Shown piece after piece: positions 8,776 through 18,572 of a DNA stretch of 58,603 nt; the stretch's first letter is position 1; every line of letters begins with the position of its first letter. The stretch is from Coriobacteriia bacterium (GTDB lineage: Bacteria > Actinomycetota > Coriobacteriia > Anaerosomatales > JAAXUF01). Both the position numbers and the translations under genes were made by a program. The stretch spans positions 6,867 through 65,469 of the forward strand of contig JAAXWY010000001.1 of assembly GCA_013334745.1 (NCBI GenBank), written 5' to 3'. Below the pieces are notes generated by a model. The model searched no databases. It saw nothing but the letters and a program-made list of their open reading frames with translations, and was not told the DNA's origin.

Positions 8776-9480
8776 ATGGTACGCAGCCGATCGCTGCTGT
8801 GGAGCTTCAACTACGCGATCGAGGGCATCGTTTACGCGTTGCGGACGCAGCGCAACATGCGCCTGCACGTCGTCGCCGCAACTGCCGTGCTGGCGGCGTG
8901 CCTTGTTCTTCGCATCGGTGGACTGAGCCTTGTCGCCATCTTCTTCGCGGTCACCATGGTGCTGGTCACTGAGCTGGTGAACACCGCGATCGAGGCCACC
9001 GTCGACCTCGCCACCGAGCGACTCGATCCGCTCGCCAAGACCGCCAAGGATGTTGCGGCGGGTGCGGTCTTCGTCGCGTCTCTCAACGCGGTTGTCGTCG
9101 CCTATCTGGTGTTGTTTGACCCGGTACGCATGCTCGTGCAGCAGGGAATGAACTGGGTCCGCGTGGGTCCGTCGAGCCTCACCGTGATCGCGCTCGGGCT
9201 GGTTGGTCTGGCCGTGCTCGTCCTCAAGGCGGCGTCGCGAGAGGGAACGTTCATGCGCGGAGGTTGGCCGAGTGGGCACACCGCTCTTGCGGTCGCTGCC
9301 GCCACCGCCTTGGGCTTCATAACCGGCAGCGCATCGGCGTTCGTCCTTGCGCTGTTCATCGCGGGTCTCGTTGCACAAAGCCGGGTCGAATCCGAGGCCC
9401 ACACGATTCCGCAGGTCATCGTCGGCGCGTTTCTCGGGCTGCTGCTGTCGACGGCCGTGTTTCAGCTATTCTTCACGTGA
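8776..9480 (+). CDS. Fused DgkA-type lipid kinase and PAP2-type phosphatase
   Basis: 234 aa, two integral-membrane enzymes in one chain. Residues about 1-115 are a DgkA/undecaprenol kinase domain (FNYAIEGIVYALRTQRNMRLH and ELVNTAIEATVDL, the catalytic Glu-Asn motif). Residues about 130-234 are a PAP2 domain with the PSGH core (GGWPSGHTA) and a third motif SRVESEAHTIPQ, in which the usual final Asp is Gln. Likely substrates are undecaprenol/undecaprenyl phosphates or diacylglycerol, but this cannot be decided from sequence. ATG 8776 is chosen because the kinase homology begins just after it. It starts ten bases after the ybeY stop. Confidence 0.85.
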   Translation: MVRSRSLLWSFNYAIEGIVYALRTQRNMRLHVVAATAVLAACLVLRIGGLSLVAIFFAVTMVLVTELVNTAIEATVDLATERLDPLAKTAKDVAAGAVFVASLNAVVVAYLVLFDPVRMLVQQGMNWVRVGPSSLTVIALGLVGLAVLVLKAASREGTFMRGGWPSGHTALAVAAATALGFITGSASAFVLALFIAGLVAQSRVESEAHTIPQVIVGAFLGLLLSTAVFQLFFT

Positions 9481-9519
9481 GACCGACCGTGGCGTTCGCC
9501 ACATGACATCGGAGAGATC

Positions 9520-10782
9520 GTGCTCTACGTCGTAGCCATCCTCACAGCCCTCATGAGCGCGGTGTCGGCCCTGCTCTCGGCGACCGAGACGGCAGTCATG
9601 GTGCTGCCGACCGGTCGTGTCCATCGGCTCGTCGAGGCGGAGGCGCCGGGAGCCGTTGCACTCGAGCAGATGTCGATTCGGCCGCACCGCGTGCGGGCCG
9701 CGTCCGCCCTCGCTCACGGTGTCGCCAGCGCCGGAGCCGCGATTCTCGGCGTGTATATCGGGTCTGTGCTGCCGGATTTCCCCGGCCTGCTCGCCGAAGG
9801 GCTGGCTGCGCTCGCCATGGTGCTGGTGGTGTTCACGCTGTTCGGTGCCCTGCCGCGTGCACTCGCCGTCGCGAATCCCGAACGGATCGGGCTGGAGTCC
9901 GCGGCAGTCTCGGCCGCCGCCACTGCGCTTCTATATCCGCTCGCACGTCTGCTCGGCGCTCCATGGTCGTGGCTTGTCCACGTCGCGGGTGGCGAGCAGA
10001 TGCCGTCCCCGTGGGCGACATCCGGGGAGTACCGGCACGTCGACGATGACGACACGACCGAGCGCGAAGAAGCCGAGGAAGCCTTGCTCGAAGCGGTCTC
10101 CGACTTCGCCGAGAAGATCGCCCGGGAGGTCATGGTGCCTCGGACCGACGTAGCGGCGCTTCCCGATACCGCGACTCACGCGGATGCCATCCGAGTCGTC
10201 GGAGAGACCGGTTTCTCCCGCCTACCTGTGTTTCACGGGTCCATCGATGACGTACGCGGCGTTCTCTACGCGAAGGATCTTCTCGGCGTGTGTGGATTCG
10301 GCGACAGCGAGCAGCCGATTCTGCCGCTCGCTCGTGAGCCGTTCTTCGTGCCGGAGACCAAGCCGGTCGAGGAGCTGCTTCGAGAGATGCGGGCCAAGAC
10401 CCACATCGCGATCGTCGCCGATGAGTACGGCGGTACCGCGGGCATCGTCACGCTCGAGGACCTGCTCGAAGAAATCGTGGGAGACATCGCCGATGAGTAC
10501 GACCGCGAGGAGCCGCTTCTGACGCGAGTCGGTGATGAGCGGTATCGTGTAGACGCACGGTTGCCGGTCGATGATCTCAATGAGGTGTTCGGAACGGACA
10601 TCGAGACGGAGGCCGACTCGGTGGGAGGGTTGTTCGCCGACATCGCCGGCAGGATTCCCAAAGCCGGCGATGCGCTCGTGATAGAGGGACTGAGATTCAC
10701 CGTCGACGTACTCGAGGGAACCCGCATACGCCAGCTGAGTGTTGAGCCGGCAGAGGCCGACGAAAGGACCAACGATGCGTAA
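9520..10782 (+). CDS. CNNM/CorC (HlyC-CorC) family membrane protein with CBS domains
   Basis: 420 aa. The N-terminal DUF21/CNNM-type membrane region has about four helices within residues 1-150. A CBS pair at about 197-325 (REVMVPRTDVAALP, and VADEYGGTAGIVTLEDLLEEIVGDI) and a CorC_HlyC domain from about 330 follow. Members bind Mg-ATP through the CBS pair and are thought to transport or sense divalent cations, often Mg or Co; the substrate here is unknown. The GTG start follows GGAGAG at 9510-9515. The last eight bases overlap cdd. Confidence 0.9.
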   Translation: MLYVVAILTALMSAVSALLSATETAVMVLPTGRVHRLVEAEAPGAVALEQMSIRPHRVRAASALAHGVASAGAAILGVYIGSVLPDFPGLLAEGLAALAMVLVVFTLFGALPRALAVANPERIGLESAAVSAAATALLYPLARLLGAPWSWLVHVAGGEQMPSPWATSGEYRHVDDDDTTEREEAEEALLEAVSDFAEKIAREVMVPRTDVAALPDTATHADAIRVVGETGFSRLPVFHGSIDDVRGVLYAKDLLGVCGFGDSEQPILPLAREPFFVPETKPVEELLREMRAKTHIAIVADEYGGTAGIVTLEDLLEEIVGDIADEYDREEPLLTRVGDERYRVDARLPVDDLNEVFGTDIETEADSVGGLFADIAGRIPKAGDALVIEGLRFTVDVLEGTRIRQLSVEPAEADERTNDA

Positions 10783-11194
10783 CCTGACCCAGCCCGACCT
10801 GGCGCTGCTCGCGTTCGCGCGCGAAGTGCAGGAGAAGGCGTACGCGCCGTACTCGATGTTCCGGGTTGGTGCGGCCGTGTACGCGAACGGCGACATCTTC
10901 CAGGGAGTCAACATCGAGAACGCGGCGTACGGTGCGACACTGTGCGCCGAGCGTGCCGCGATCGCTGCCGCCGTGTCTGCTGGCTGCACCGACATCACGG
11001 CGATCGCCGTGGTGGGTGACTCGGAGTCGCCAGTTACGCCGTGCGGTTGCTGTCGTCAGGTGCTGGCCGAGTTCAATCCTGATATGCGCGTGATCATGGG
11101 TGGGGCGTCTGATGAGGTGCTCGTCATGACACTCGAAGAGCTCCTTCCTGAGGCTTTTGCACGTGGATTCCTCGATCAAGACGAGACCAAATAG
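10775..11194 (+). CDS. cdd: Cytidine deaminase
   Basis: Zinc enzyme of pyrimidine salvage that converts (deoxy)cytidine to (deoxy)uridine, 139 aa, the size of the tetrameric class. The zinc and catalytic residues are Cys57 and Glu59 in LCAERAA, and Cys90 and Cys93 in PCGCCRQ. NIENAAYG and the YAPYS start segment are typical. The ATG follows GAAAGGA (10762-10768), which lies inside the end of the preceding gene. It is adjacent to era, with deoC one gene further on, forming a small nucleoside-salvage group. Confidence 0.95.
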   Translation: MRNLTQPDLALLAFAREVQEKAYAPYSMFRVGAAVYANGDIFQGVNIENAAYGATLCAERAAIAAAVSAGCTDITAIAVVGDSESPVTPCGCCRQVLAEFNPDMRVIMGGASDEVLVMTLEELLPEAFARGFLDQDETK

Positions 11195-12118
11195 GTGTCA
11201 GACTCCTCGCGCATGACCTCGGATGTGACCAAGAGCGGGTTCGTTGCGCTGGTAGGCCGACCCAACGCGGGAAAGTCGACACTGACCAATGCGGTGGTCG
11301 GTACCAAGGTTGCCATCACATCCGATACGCCTCAGACGACGCGACATCGCCTCAGAGCCGTGCTGGATCGGGATGACGCGCAAGTGGTCATCGTCGACAC
11401 CCCTGGGCTGCACAAGCCCCACGACGCGCTTGGCGAAGAGCTCAACCGCTCTGCACTCAAGGCGCTCGAGGACGTGGATGTCGTTGCGATGCTCATCGAT
11501 GCTACGTGCCCGGTGGGAGAGGGCGATCGGTGGGTCGCCGCTCACGTCGCGAAGTCCTCGGCGCGCAAGCTGCTCGTGATCACCAAGGCTGACATCGCAA
11601 AAGGCGAGCAGTTGCCTCGCCAACTCGCGGTCGCCCGGGCGCTGGCGCCGTTCGACGATGAGGTCGCACTTTCGGCTGTTTCGGGGTTCAACCTCGACGG
11701 CTTCACCGAGGCAGTCATCCGATTCCTGCCGGAAGGGCCGCGCTGGTTCCCGCGCGACATGCCGACCGACCAGTCAACGGAGACAATGATTGCGGAGTTC
11801 ATTCGCGAGAAGGTGCTGCGCATGACACACGACGAAGTACCGCACGCGGTCGGCGTGTCCATCGACGAGCTCGAGTTCGAGGCCAAGCGTGATCTCGCTC
11901 GGATATTCGCGACGATCTTCGTCGAACGTGACTCTCAGAAGGGGATTCTCATCGGCAAGGGCGGAGAGATGATCCGGGCGATCGGCACCGACGCGCGAGT
12001 CGATCTTGAGCGCCTTCTTGGATCCCGCGTGTTTCTCGACCTCAAGGTGAAGGTCAAGAAGGACTGGCGTCGCGATGCATCACAGATTCGTCGGTTCGGA
12101 TATGGGGAGGGCGCGTGA
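11195..12118 (+). CDS. era: GTPase Era
   Basis: GTPase that binds the 3' end of 16S rRNA and assists 30S assembly, 307 aa. The G motifs are GRPNAGKST (about 21-29), a T-rich switch I (TPQTTRHRLRAV), DTPGLHKPH and TKAD. The C-terminal KH domain contains GILIGKGGEMIRAIG. GTG 11195 starts directly after the cdd stop; ATG 11213 in the same frame is an alternative and would remove six residues before the conserved region. Its stop overlaps the deoC start. Confidence 0.95.
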   Translation: MSDSSRMTSDVTKSGFVALVGRPNAGKSTLTNAVVGTKVAITSDTPQTTRHRLRAVLDRDDAQVVIVDTPGLHKPHDALGEELNRSALKALEDVDVVAMLIDATCPVGEGDRWVAAHVAKSSARKLLVITKADIAKGEQLPRQLAVARALAPFDDEVALSAVSGFNLDGFTEAVIRFLPEGPRWFPRDMPTDQSTETMIAEFIREKVLRMTHDEVPHAVGVSIDELEFEAKRDLARIFATIFVERDSQKGILIGKGGEMIRAIGTDARVDLERLLGSRVFLDLKVKVKKDWRRDASQIRRFGYGEGA

Positions 12119-12807
12119 GCCACATCGACGTAGCGACGCTGGCGGCTGCAATGGACCAGACCCTGCTCAAGCCGACTGTGGGTCCAGCCGCCGGCCACGC
12201 GTGGATCGCCGCGAACGCCGACCATGGGTTCGCATCGCTGTGCGTATCGCCGTTTCTGGTGGATGCGGCAGCGGAGCTGCTCGCGATTTCGGGCACGGCA
12301 GTCTGCTCTGTATGTGGCTTTCCGCTCGGGTACTCCACCTCGGCCGCCAAGGCCGATGAGGCGCGCGACCTGGTGCGTCGGGGCTGCATCGAGGTCGACA
12401 TGGTGATGAACTTCGCGGCGCTTCTCGACGGCGACCACGCGCTGGTGGAACGTGACGTTCGGGCGGTCGTCGATGCGGTTCGTGACGCTGGCGAGGGGCG
12501 CTGTCTTGTGAAGGTGATCCTGGAGACGGGACATCTCAGCGACGACTTGATTGCCCGAGGCAGTGAGATCGCGGTCACGGCCGGCGCTGACTTCGTCAAG
12601 ACGTCTACGGGTTTCGGTCCGCGCGGCGCGAGCGCCGCTGACGTCCGAATCATGCGTGCCACGGTAGGCCCCGATATCGGTATCAAGGCAGCGGGAGGCA
12701 TCCGCGACCTCGCCACGGCGCTGGTTATGCTCGATGCGGGCGCGGATCGACTGGGCACCTCGGCCGGCCTCGAGATACTCGCCGAGGCCGACGCAGCCGG
12801 GATGTAG
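12115..12807 (+). CDS. deoC: Deoxyribose-phosphate aldolase
   Basis: Class I aldolase that cleaves 2-deoxyribose-5-phosphate to glyceraldehyde-3-phosphate and acetaldehyde, 230 aa. The Schiff-base Lys is about residue 162 in FVKTSTGF. The conserved Asp is about 95 in VDMVMN, with KVILETG and IGIKAAGGIRD completing the active site. The GTG start overlaps the era stop (GTGA) and follows GGGGAGG. With cdd, it supports deoxynucleoside catabolism. Confidence 0.95.
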   Translation: MSHIDVATLAAAMDQTLLKPTVGPAAGHAWIAANADHGFASLCVSPFLVDAAAELLAISGTAVCSVCGFPLGYSTSAAKADEARDLVRRGCIEVDMVMNFAALLDGDHALVERDVRAVVDAVRDAGEGRCLVKVILETGHLSDDLIARGSEIAVTAGADFVKTSTGFGPRGASAADVRIMRATVGPDIGIKAAGGIRDLATALVMLDAGADRLGTSAGLEILAEADAAGM

Positions 12808-12811
12808 CTCA

Positions 12812-13873
12812 ATGCCCGGTGCGGTATCGAGACGCGATGCGCGCATCGACGCGCTGAAAGGGTTTGCGATCCTGTGCGTGGTCACGTACCACGCGCTCGG
12901 ACAGTACTACTCGTTCACGCCTTCTTCGGGGGTTGTCTACTTCACGTGGGCTGTCTACTTCCGGGCGTTCCTGTTCAGCTTCATGCTGCCGCTCTTCGCC
13001 TTCCTGAGCGGATACGTGTTGGGCCGGGAAGGTGGATTTCGACCGGAGCGTTACTTTCGCAGCCGCACGCTCGGACTGTTGGTGCCCTACATCGTCTGGG
13101 AGGCAATCTACGGGCCGAGTAAGCAGGCTGAGCTGTTCACAAGCGCTTCAGGCGTCGCGACCTACTTCATCCGCATCTTCACCAACCCGCACCTCGAGGG
13201 CCGCATGTGGTACCTGTACGTGCTGTGGATCGCGCTGATGATCCTGGGAGTCGCTCGACTGCGGGGCGACAGGACCTGGGTCATCGTGGCGTCGATTCCG
13301 TTGGTCTTCGCGCTCGGTTCGCTCGGTCAGTTCAACTGGCTGCGGTGGATATACATCTACGTCGCCGGGGGTGTGCTGTATCGGCGCTATGAGTCATCGA
13401 TACTCCCTCGTCTCAGGGTGTGGGGATGGGTGGGCGCACTCGCATTTGCTCCGCTTTGGCTGCTCGTTGAACCGCCCGAGATCGCAGCGGCGCGCATTGC
13501 GGCGTGGATTCCGACGGGCCCGTGGAACACCACGGCGCAGGTTCTGTTGGTCGTCATCCCCGTCTTGGTGGGCGCGTGCGGGGTGATTGCGATCATCGCG
13601 GCAAGCTACCGGCTTCCCGCTCGGGTCGAGCGGGCATTGGCCTACTTGGGTGTGTTGTCGCTCGGGATCTACGTCACGCACTTCCCGTTCGTGGAGATGT
13701 GGAAGGGGATGCCCGGCTGGTTCCTGCCGATCAACGTCGCGATCGCGACGGGGTTGGCCGTTGGCTGCACGCTTCTGCTCGGTCGGTTCCGACCCACGGC
13801 GGCTGTGTTGCTCGGTGAGCCATGGGTCAGCAGACCGCGCCAACTTGGCGATGTCGCGACTGAGACACTATAG
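12812..13873 (+). CDS. Membrane acyltransferase, family 3 (OafA/YrhL-like)
   Basis: 353 aa polytopic protein with roughly ten hydrophobic helices. The N-terminal segment RIDALKGFAILCVVTYHALGQYY is the family signature, with the catalytic-type His in the first helix, and an RSRTLGLLVPY segment follows the early helices. Such proteins acylate envelope sugars or other small substrates; the target is unknown. The ATG lies four bases after the deoC stop, and recO begins two bases after its stop. It looks inserted between deoC and recO in an otherwise housekeeping series. Confidence 0.82.
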   Translation: MPGAVSRRDARIDALKGFAILCVVTYHALGQYYSFTPSSGVVYFTWAVYFRAFLFSFMLPLFAFLSGYVLGREGGFRPERYFRSRTLGLLVPYIVWEAIYGPSKQAELFTSASGVATYFIRIFTNPHLEGRMWYLYVLWIALMILGVARLRGDRTWVIVASIPLVFALGSLGQFNWLRWIYIYVAGGVLYRRYESSILPRLRVWGWVGALAFAPLWLLVEPPEIAAARIAAWIPTGPWNTTAQVLLVVIPVLVGACGVIAIIAASYRLPARVERALAYLGVLSLGIYVTHFPFVEMWKGMPGWFLPINVAIATGLAVGCTLLLGRFRPTAAVLLGEPWVSRPRQLGDVATETL

Positions 13874-13875
13874 CG

Positions 13876-14631
13876 ATGCCATCGTATCCACTACGCGCAC
13901 TGGTACTGCGCAAGACGAAGCTCGGGGAGACCGACACGATCCTGACGTTGCTGGCCGATGACGGGCGCCAGGTCCGTGCGGTCGCGAAGGGTCTGCGCAA
14001 GCCAGGCGGTCGCTTCGGTGCGCGCCTGGAGCCGTTTGCCGTTTGCGACCTGCTCCTGCACACCGGACGCTCACTTGAGGTCATCTCGGAGGCGCGAACG
14101 GTCGAGTCGCACTCGGGGATGCGCGAGGACTTCGATCGCTCGGCGGCCGGCTCGGTCGTGGTGGACCTGCTCGACAAGATCGCGGTCGAGGGCCAGGAAG
14201 AGGGTCGGCTGTTTGCGCTGGCCACGACCACCCTCGATGTGATGGAGACCGCACCGGTCACGGCGCTGCCCGAGCTGGTCGTCGCGTTCCTCATCAAGGC
14301 TATGGCCATGCACGGCTATCGCCCGCAGCTTGAGTCGTGTGCGGCGTGCGCCTCGGAGACGGGCGAGAGTGCGGCATTCTCGGTGAGCCACGGCGGCGCC
14401 CTGTGCACCGAGTGCGGCGACCTGGATGCGGCTTCTCTCACCTTCACGCCCGAGGGACGGGCGTGGCTTCAGGTTCTGTTGAGCGCTCGGATGGCCGAAG
14501 TCCCGGAGTTGCACATGCCGCCGGCAGCTGTTCGAGACTGCTTTGCGCTCGTTCGATCGTTTGTCGTGTTCCATGTGCCGGCTCGGCTCAAGGCGCTCGA
14601 CTTCTTCGCAGGACAGGACACCGCGGGATAG
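13876..14631 (+). CDS. recO: DNA repair protein RecO
   Basis: RecFOR recombination mediator that helps load RecA onto SSB-coated DNA, 251 aa. It has an N-terminal OB fold (ALVLRKTKLGETDTILTLL, then AKGLRKPGGRFG) and a helical C-terminal region. A four-Cys zinc finger sits at about 155, 158, 177 and 180 (CAAC and CTEC). era-recO-glyQ clustering is common in bacteria. The start ATG lies two bases after the acyltransferase stop. Confidence 0.92.
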   Translation: MPSYPLRALVLRKTKLGETDTILTLLADDGRQVRAVAKGLRKPGGRFGARLEPFAVCDLLLHTGRSLEVISEARTVESHSGMREDFDRSAAGSVVVDLLDKIAVEGQEEGRLFALATTTLDVMETAPVTALPELVVAFLIKAMAMHGYRPQLESCAACASETGESAAFSVSHGGALCTECGDLDAASLTFTPEGRAWLQVLLSARMAEVPELHMPPAAVRDCFALVRSFVVFHVPARLKALDFFAGQDTAG

Positions 14632-14666
14632 CGATCCGGCACACCCACGGGACGCTGGCGCTTCGC

Positions 14667-14672
14667 TATACT
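14667..14672 (+). promoter_or_regulatory. Possible -10 box for glyQS
   Basis: TATACT in the 103-base gap between recO and glyQ. No clear -35 is seen. Just downstream (about 14685-14702) is a GC-only self-complementary stretch that could form a hairpin in the leader. The leader is too short for a T-box, and no glycine-specific regulatory element was recognised. Confidence 0.35.
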
Positions 14673-14734
14673 GATGCGACCTCACGCGCGCGCAAGCGCG
14701 CGTTGTCGTCAGCAGCCCGCCAGAAAGGGTCCCG

Positions 14735-15658
14735 ATGCAGGGCATGACCTTCCAAGACATCATTCTCGCTCTCTCGCGCTACTGGGCAGACCAGGGATGT
14801 GTCGTACTGCAGCCGTACGACAGTGAAGTTGGCGCCGGGACGTTCCATCCGGCGACCACGTTGCGCGCGTTGGGCCCCGACACGTGGCGCACCGCGTACG
14901 TGCAGCCGTCTCGGCGTCCCACCGACGGCCGCTACGGTGAGAACCCAAACCGTCTGCAGCACTACTACCAGTATCAGGTCATCCTCAAGCCGAGCCCCGA
15001 TAACGTGCTCGACCTCTACTTCGACTCGCTGCGTGCCATCGGAATCGATCCCGCCGAGCACGACTTGCGTCTCGTCGAGGACGACTGGGAGTCACCTACC
15101 CTCGGTGCCTGGGGACTGGGCTGGGAGGTCTGGCTCAACGGGATGGAGTGCACCCAGTTCACCTACTTCCAGCAGGTGGGCGGCTTTGAGTGTCGACCGG
15201 TTCCTGCCGAGATCACCTATGGGCTCGAGCGCCTCGCCATGTACATCCAGGGAGTCGACAGCGTCTACGACCTCATATGGAGTGTCGGGCCCGACGGCCA
15301 CACCTTCACCTACGGCGACGTGTTCCTGAGAAACGAACAGCAGTACTCGGCGTACAACTTCGAGGTGGCCGACGTCGACATGTTGCTCGGGCTGTTCACG
15401 ACGTTTGAGACCGAATGCCAGCGTACGCTTGAGGCAGGGTACGTGCTCCCGGCGTACGACTACGTACTCAAGTGCTCCCACGCGTTCAACCTTCTCGATG
15501 CTCGTGGCGCCATCAGCGTCACGGAGCGTCAGGGCTACATCCTGCGAGTGCGAGCGCTCGCGAAAGCGTGCTGTGCCGCGTATCTGCAGCTCGTACTTCC
15601 GCCCGAGGACGTCGATGCCGCCGAAGAGGCAGACATCGCAGAAGGCGGTGATGAGTGA
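14735..15658 (+). CDS. glyQ: Glycyl-tRNA synthetase alpha subunit
   Basis: Catalytic alpha subunit of the bacterial two-subunit class II glycyl-tRNA synthetase, 307 aa, full length. It begins [19 protein letters not shown] and contains [25 protein letters not shown] and the [16 protein letters not shown] signature. The ATG follows AGAAAGGG. The stop overlaps the glyS start by four bases, which fits equal synthesis of the two subunits. Many actinobacteria have a single-chain GlyS instead, so this is a useful taxonomic marker. Confidence 0.97.
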   Translation: MQGMTFQDIILALSRYWADQGCVVLQPYDSEVGAGTFHPATTLRALGPDTWRTAYVQPSRRPTDGRYGENPNRLQHYYQYQVILKPSPDNVLDLYFDSLRAIGIDPAEHDLRLVEDDWESPTLGAWGLGWEVWLNGMECTQFTYFQQVGGFECRPVPAEITYGLERLAMYIQGVDSVYDLIWSVGPDGHTFTYGDVFLRNEQQYSAYNFEVADVDMLLGLFTTFETECQRTLEAGYVLPAYDYVLKCSHAFNLLDARGAISVTERQGYILRVRALAKACCAAYLQLVLPPEDVDAAEEADIAEGGDE

Positions 15659-17727
15659 TGACACGCGACCTCGTGTTTGAGATCGGCACTGAGGAGCTGC
15701 CGTCCAAGCCTCTGTACGGAGCGATCGAGCAGCTTGGTGTTGCAGTGCCCAAGGCCCTTGATGGCGCGCGACTCGAGTATGACTCCGTGCGAGTTCTCGG
15801 CTCTCCGCGACGGCTGATCGTCGCGGTCAGCGGTCTGGCCGAACGTCAGGCTGACGCGGTGCACAACCACAAGGGGCCCGCGGCAAAGGCCGCTTTCGGC
15901 GAGGACGGTTCGCCAACCCCCGCAGCCATGGGATTCGCTCGTGGCAAGGGCGTTGCCGTCGAGTCGCTGCAGGTCATCGAGGACTCGAACGGTGCCTACG
16001 TCTGGGCAACCGTCGAGGAGACCGGCACGGACGCCTCCGCCGTGCTTCCCGACCTGCTCGCCGGCTTGGCGGCGAACATCGACTGGCCGAAGTCCCAGAG
16101 ATGGGGCAGCGGTGACGCCCGCTTCTCACGGCCGGTTCGCTGGTTGCTGGCGCTCTTCGGCGACGAGGTTGTTCCCGTGCGATTCGCCGGTCTGGAGGCC
16201 GCCCGGATCACATTTGGGCATCGCTTCCTCGCGCCCGGTCCGCTCGAGGTTCAGACGGCTGCCGACCTCGAGTCGGTACTGATCGGTTCCAACGTGACCG
16301 CAGATCACGGCGCGCGTGCCGGGCTGCTGCGAGAAGGCATCGAGGCTGCAGCCGCACAACTCGGAGCGCACGCTGTCGTTCCCGAGAAGACGTTCGCTGA
16401 GGTCGTGAATCTCGTGGAGTGGCCGACGGTCGCAGTCGGGACGTTTGATGAAGCGTTCCTCGACGTTCCGCGAGAGATCCTCGAGAACGCCATGGGAAGC
16501 CACCAGCGCTACTTCCCGGTCGAGTCGGCTGACGGCTGCCTCACGAACCGCTTCATCGTGGCGCACAACGGTGACCCTGCGCGCTCGGAGGCTATCGTCG
16601 CAGGCCATCAGCGCGTAATCCGTGCCCGTCTGTCCGATGCGGCGTTCTTCTACCGCGAGGATCTCGCCCGGCCGCTGGAAGCCTACGTGTCACGTCTGGA
16701 CTCTATCGTGTTCCAGGACAAGCTGGGCAGTCTGGGAGATAAGGTTCGTCGAGTCGGGAGCCTATCTGAGGCGATCGCGCAGCTCGTGGGCGCACCGGCC
16801 GATCAGGCGTCCTTCGCTATCAGAGCCGCGCACTTGTGCAAGGCTGACCTCGTCACGAGTGCGGTCGTGGAGTTCACGGACCTGCAGGGCGTTATGGGAA
16901 GCTACTACGCCGTGGCGTCGGGCGAGGAGCCGGGGGTAGCCCAGGCCATCGTCGAGCACTACCGTCCGCGTTTCGCCGGTGATGACGTGCCGTCCACGGT
17001 TGCGGGCAGTATCGTGGCGGTCGCCGACAAGCTCGACACCATTGCCGGGATTTTCGCCGTGGGAATGGCGCCCACGGGCTCTGCAGACCCCTACGCTCTG
17101 CGTCGCAGCGCCATCGGCATCCTGCAGATACTTCTTGGAGGCACGCACGCTCGCCTCGATGAACTGATCTCTGCCGCGCTGGCCGGGTACGACGGCGTGC
17201 TGGAGTTCGACCGGGATGCGGTCGGACAAGCGATCCGCGAGTTCTTCGCGGCACGACTCGAGAACATCTTGCGAGACCGCGGGCACGCATACGACACCGT
17301 CGCCGCGGTCCTGGCTTCCGCGGCGGTCGAACCGTGGGATGCGCTTGCGCGGTGCGAGGCACTCACTGCGTTTCGCGCGGCGAGCAACGATATGGAGGAT
17401 CTATCGACCGCATTCACCCGTGCGCGCAACCTTTCGCGTCCGGACCTTCAGGGCGATGCGGACCGAGCACTCATGGGTGCGGAGGAGCTCCAACTGGCGG
17501 ACGCTCTCGATGCCGCCGGTGCGTCGGCCGATGAGTATCTTGCTGCCGGTGCGTATGGTGCCCTTCTCGAGAGCTACGCCGGGCTTCGGGCCCCTATCGA
17601 CGCGTTCTTCGAGACCGTGCTCGTCATGGATCCCGACGACGCGATCCGCGAAAACCGGCTTCGACTCCTCAACCGTTTCGTGGCGCTCTTCGGTCGCTTC
17701 GGCGACTTCGGCGCCCTCTCGAGTTAG
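15655..17727 (+). CDS. glyS: Glycyl-tRNA synthetase beta subunit
   Basis: tRNA-binding and accessory subunit of glycyl-tRNA synthetase, 690 aa, full length. Diagnostic segments are [22 protein letters not shown], the [10 protein letters not shown] stretch, [12 protein letters not shown], and the HD-like part with [11 protein letters not shown] and [15 protein letters not shown]. It starts at GTG 15655 within the glyQ stop; ATG 15658 is the next codon and an equal candidate. It ends with a DALR-like helical domain ([19 protein letters not shown]). Confidence 0.97.
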   Translation: MMTRDLVFEIGTEELPSKPLYGAIEQLGVAVPKALDGARLEYDSVRVLGSPRRLIVAVSGLAERQADAVHNHKGPAAKAAFGEDGSPTPAAMGFARGKGVAVESLQVIEDSNGAYVWATVEETGTDASAVLPDLLAGLAANIDWPKSQRWGSGDARFSRPVRWLLALFGDEVVPVRFAGLEAARITFGHRFLAPGPLEVQTAADLESVLIGSNVTADHGARAGLLREGIEAAAAQLGAHAVVPEKTFAEVVNLVEWPTVAVGTFDEAFLDVPREILENAMGSHQRYFPVESADGCLTNRFIVAHNGDPARSEAIVAGHQRVIRARLSDAAFFYREDLARPLEAYVSRLDSIVFQDKLGSLGDKVRRVGSLSEAIAQLVGAPADQASFAIRAAHLCKADLVTSAVVEFTDLQGVMGSYYAVASGEEPGVAQAIVEHYRPRFAGDDVPSTVAGSIVAVADKLDTIAGIFAVGMAPTGSADPYALRRSAIGILQILLGGTHARLDELISAALAGYDGVLEFDRDAVGQAIREFFAARLENILRDRGHAYDTVAAVLASAAVEPWDALARCEALTAFRAASNDMEDLSTAFTRARNLSRPDLQGDADRALMGAEELQLADALDAAGASADEYLAAGAYGALLESYAGLRAPIDAFFETVLVMDPDDAIRENRLRLLNRFVALFGRFGDFGALSS

Positions 17728-17738
17728 CTGGGCTCACG

Positions 17739-18557
17739 ATGACTGGTCCGCTCACGGTCCACATTCTCTCCGACTCGCTTGGCGAAACGGCGGATGCTGT
17801 CGCACGCGCGGCAGTTGCGCAGTTCCCAAGAGGGACGTTTCGTGTGGAGCGGCTGCCCAAGGTGTCCAGCGCAAGCGAGCTGAGCGACCTGGTCGGCTCG
17901 CATTGTGGACGCAGCTGCATCTTCTTCTTCACGTTGGGCAAGGCCGATCTTCGCGCCGAAATGCTCTCGCTCGTAGCCGCTGGAAAGGTGCGCGGGGTCG
18001 ACATCCTAGGCCCTGCAGTTGACCTGCTGTCCAACGTCGCGGACATGGTTCCTCGGGGTGTCTCGGGAGCCATGCGTCAGCCCGATGAGGCGTACTTCGA
18101 CCGCATTGAGGCCATGGAGTTCGCCATCAAGCACGATGACGGCCGTAACCCCGAAGGACTCAAGGACGCAGACGTCGTTTTGGTTGGCGTGTCGCGCACG
18201 AGCAAGACGCCGCTCTCCATCTACCTCGCTTCGAAGGGGTTCTACGCCGCAAACATCCCGCTGGTTCGCGGAACCGAGCCGCCCGAGGAGCTCTTCGAGG
18301 TCGACCCGCGCAAGGTGTTCGGACTGATCAGCAGTGCCGAAGTGCTTGCCGAGGTGCGCTCCAAGCGCATGGCCGAACTCGGGACCTATGTTGCGCATTA
18401 CGCGGATCGTCCCGACATCGAAGCCGACCTCGAGGAGGCACGAGCTGTCATGCGTCGCGTCGGCTGTCTCGTCGTCAGGACTGATAACCGTGCGGTCGAG
18501 GAGACCGCGCAGGAGATCATCCGATACCTGCGTGGGCAACTGACGACTCAGGACTGA
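17739..18557 (+). CDS. ppsR: Pyruvate, phosphate dikinase regulatory protein (kinase/phosphorylase)
   Basis: Bifunctional regulator of the DUF299 family, 272 aa. It inactivates PPDK by ADP-dependent phosphorylation of an active-site Thr and reverses this by phosphorolysis. The nucleotide-binding loop GVSRTSKT is at about 150-157. SDSLGETAD at the N-terminus and NIPLVRG and SKRMAELG later are typical. Its natural target, ppdK, is the next gene, and that enzyme keeps the target Thr. This makes PPDK rather than PEP synthase the likely partner. Confidence 0.93.
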   Translation: MTGPLTVHILSDSLGETADAVARAAVAQFPRGTFRVERLPKVSSASELSDLVGSHCGRSCIFFFTLGKADLRAEMLSLVAAGKVRGVDILGPAVDLLSNVADMVPRGVSGAMRQPDEAYFDRIEAMEFAIKHDDGRNPEGLKDADVVLVGVSRTSKTPLSIYLASKGFYAANIPLVRGTEPPEELFEVDPRKVFGLISSAEVLAEVRSKRMAELGTYVAHYADRPDIEADLEEARAVMRRVGCLVVRTDNRAVEETAQEIIRYLRGQLTTQD

Positions 18558-18572
18558 CGAATAGCGTTGTTT

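Noticed and set aside
14632-14734. T-box riboswitch before glyQS
   Set aside because: The leader is only about 100 bases and lacks a specifier stem and a recognisable T-box sequence.
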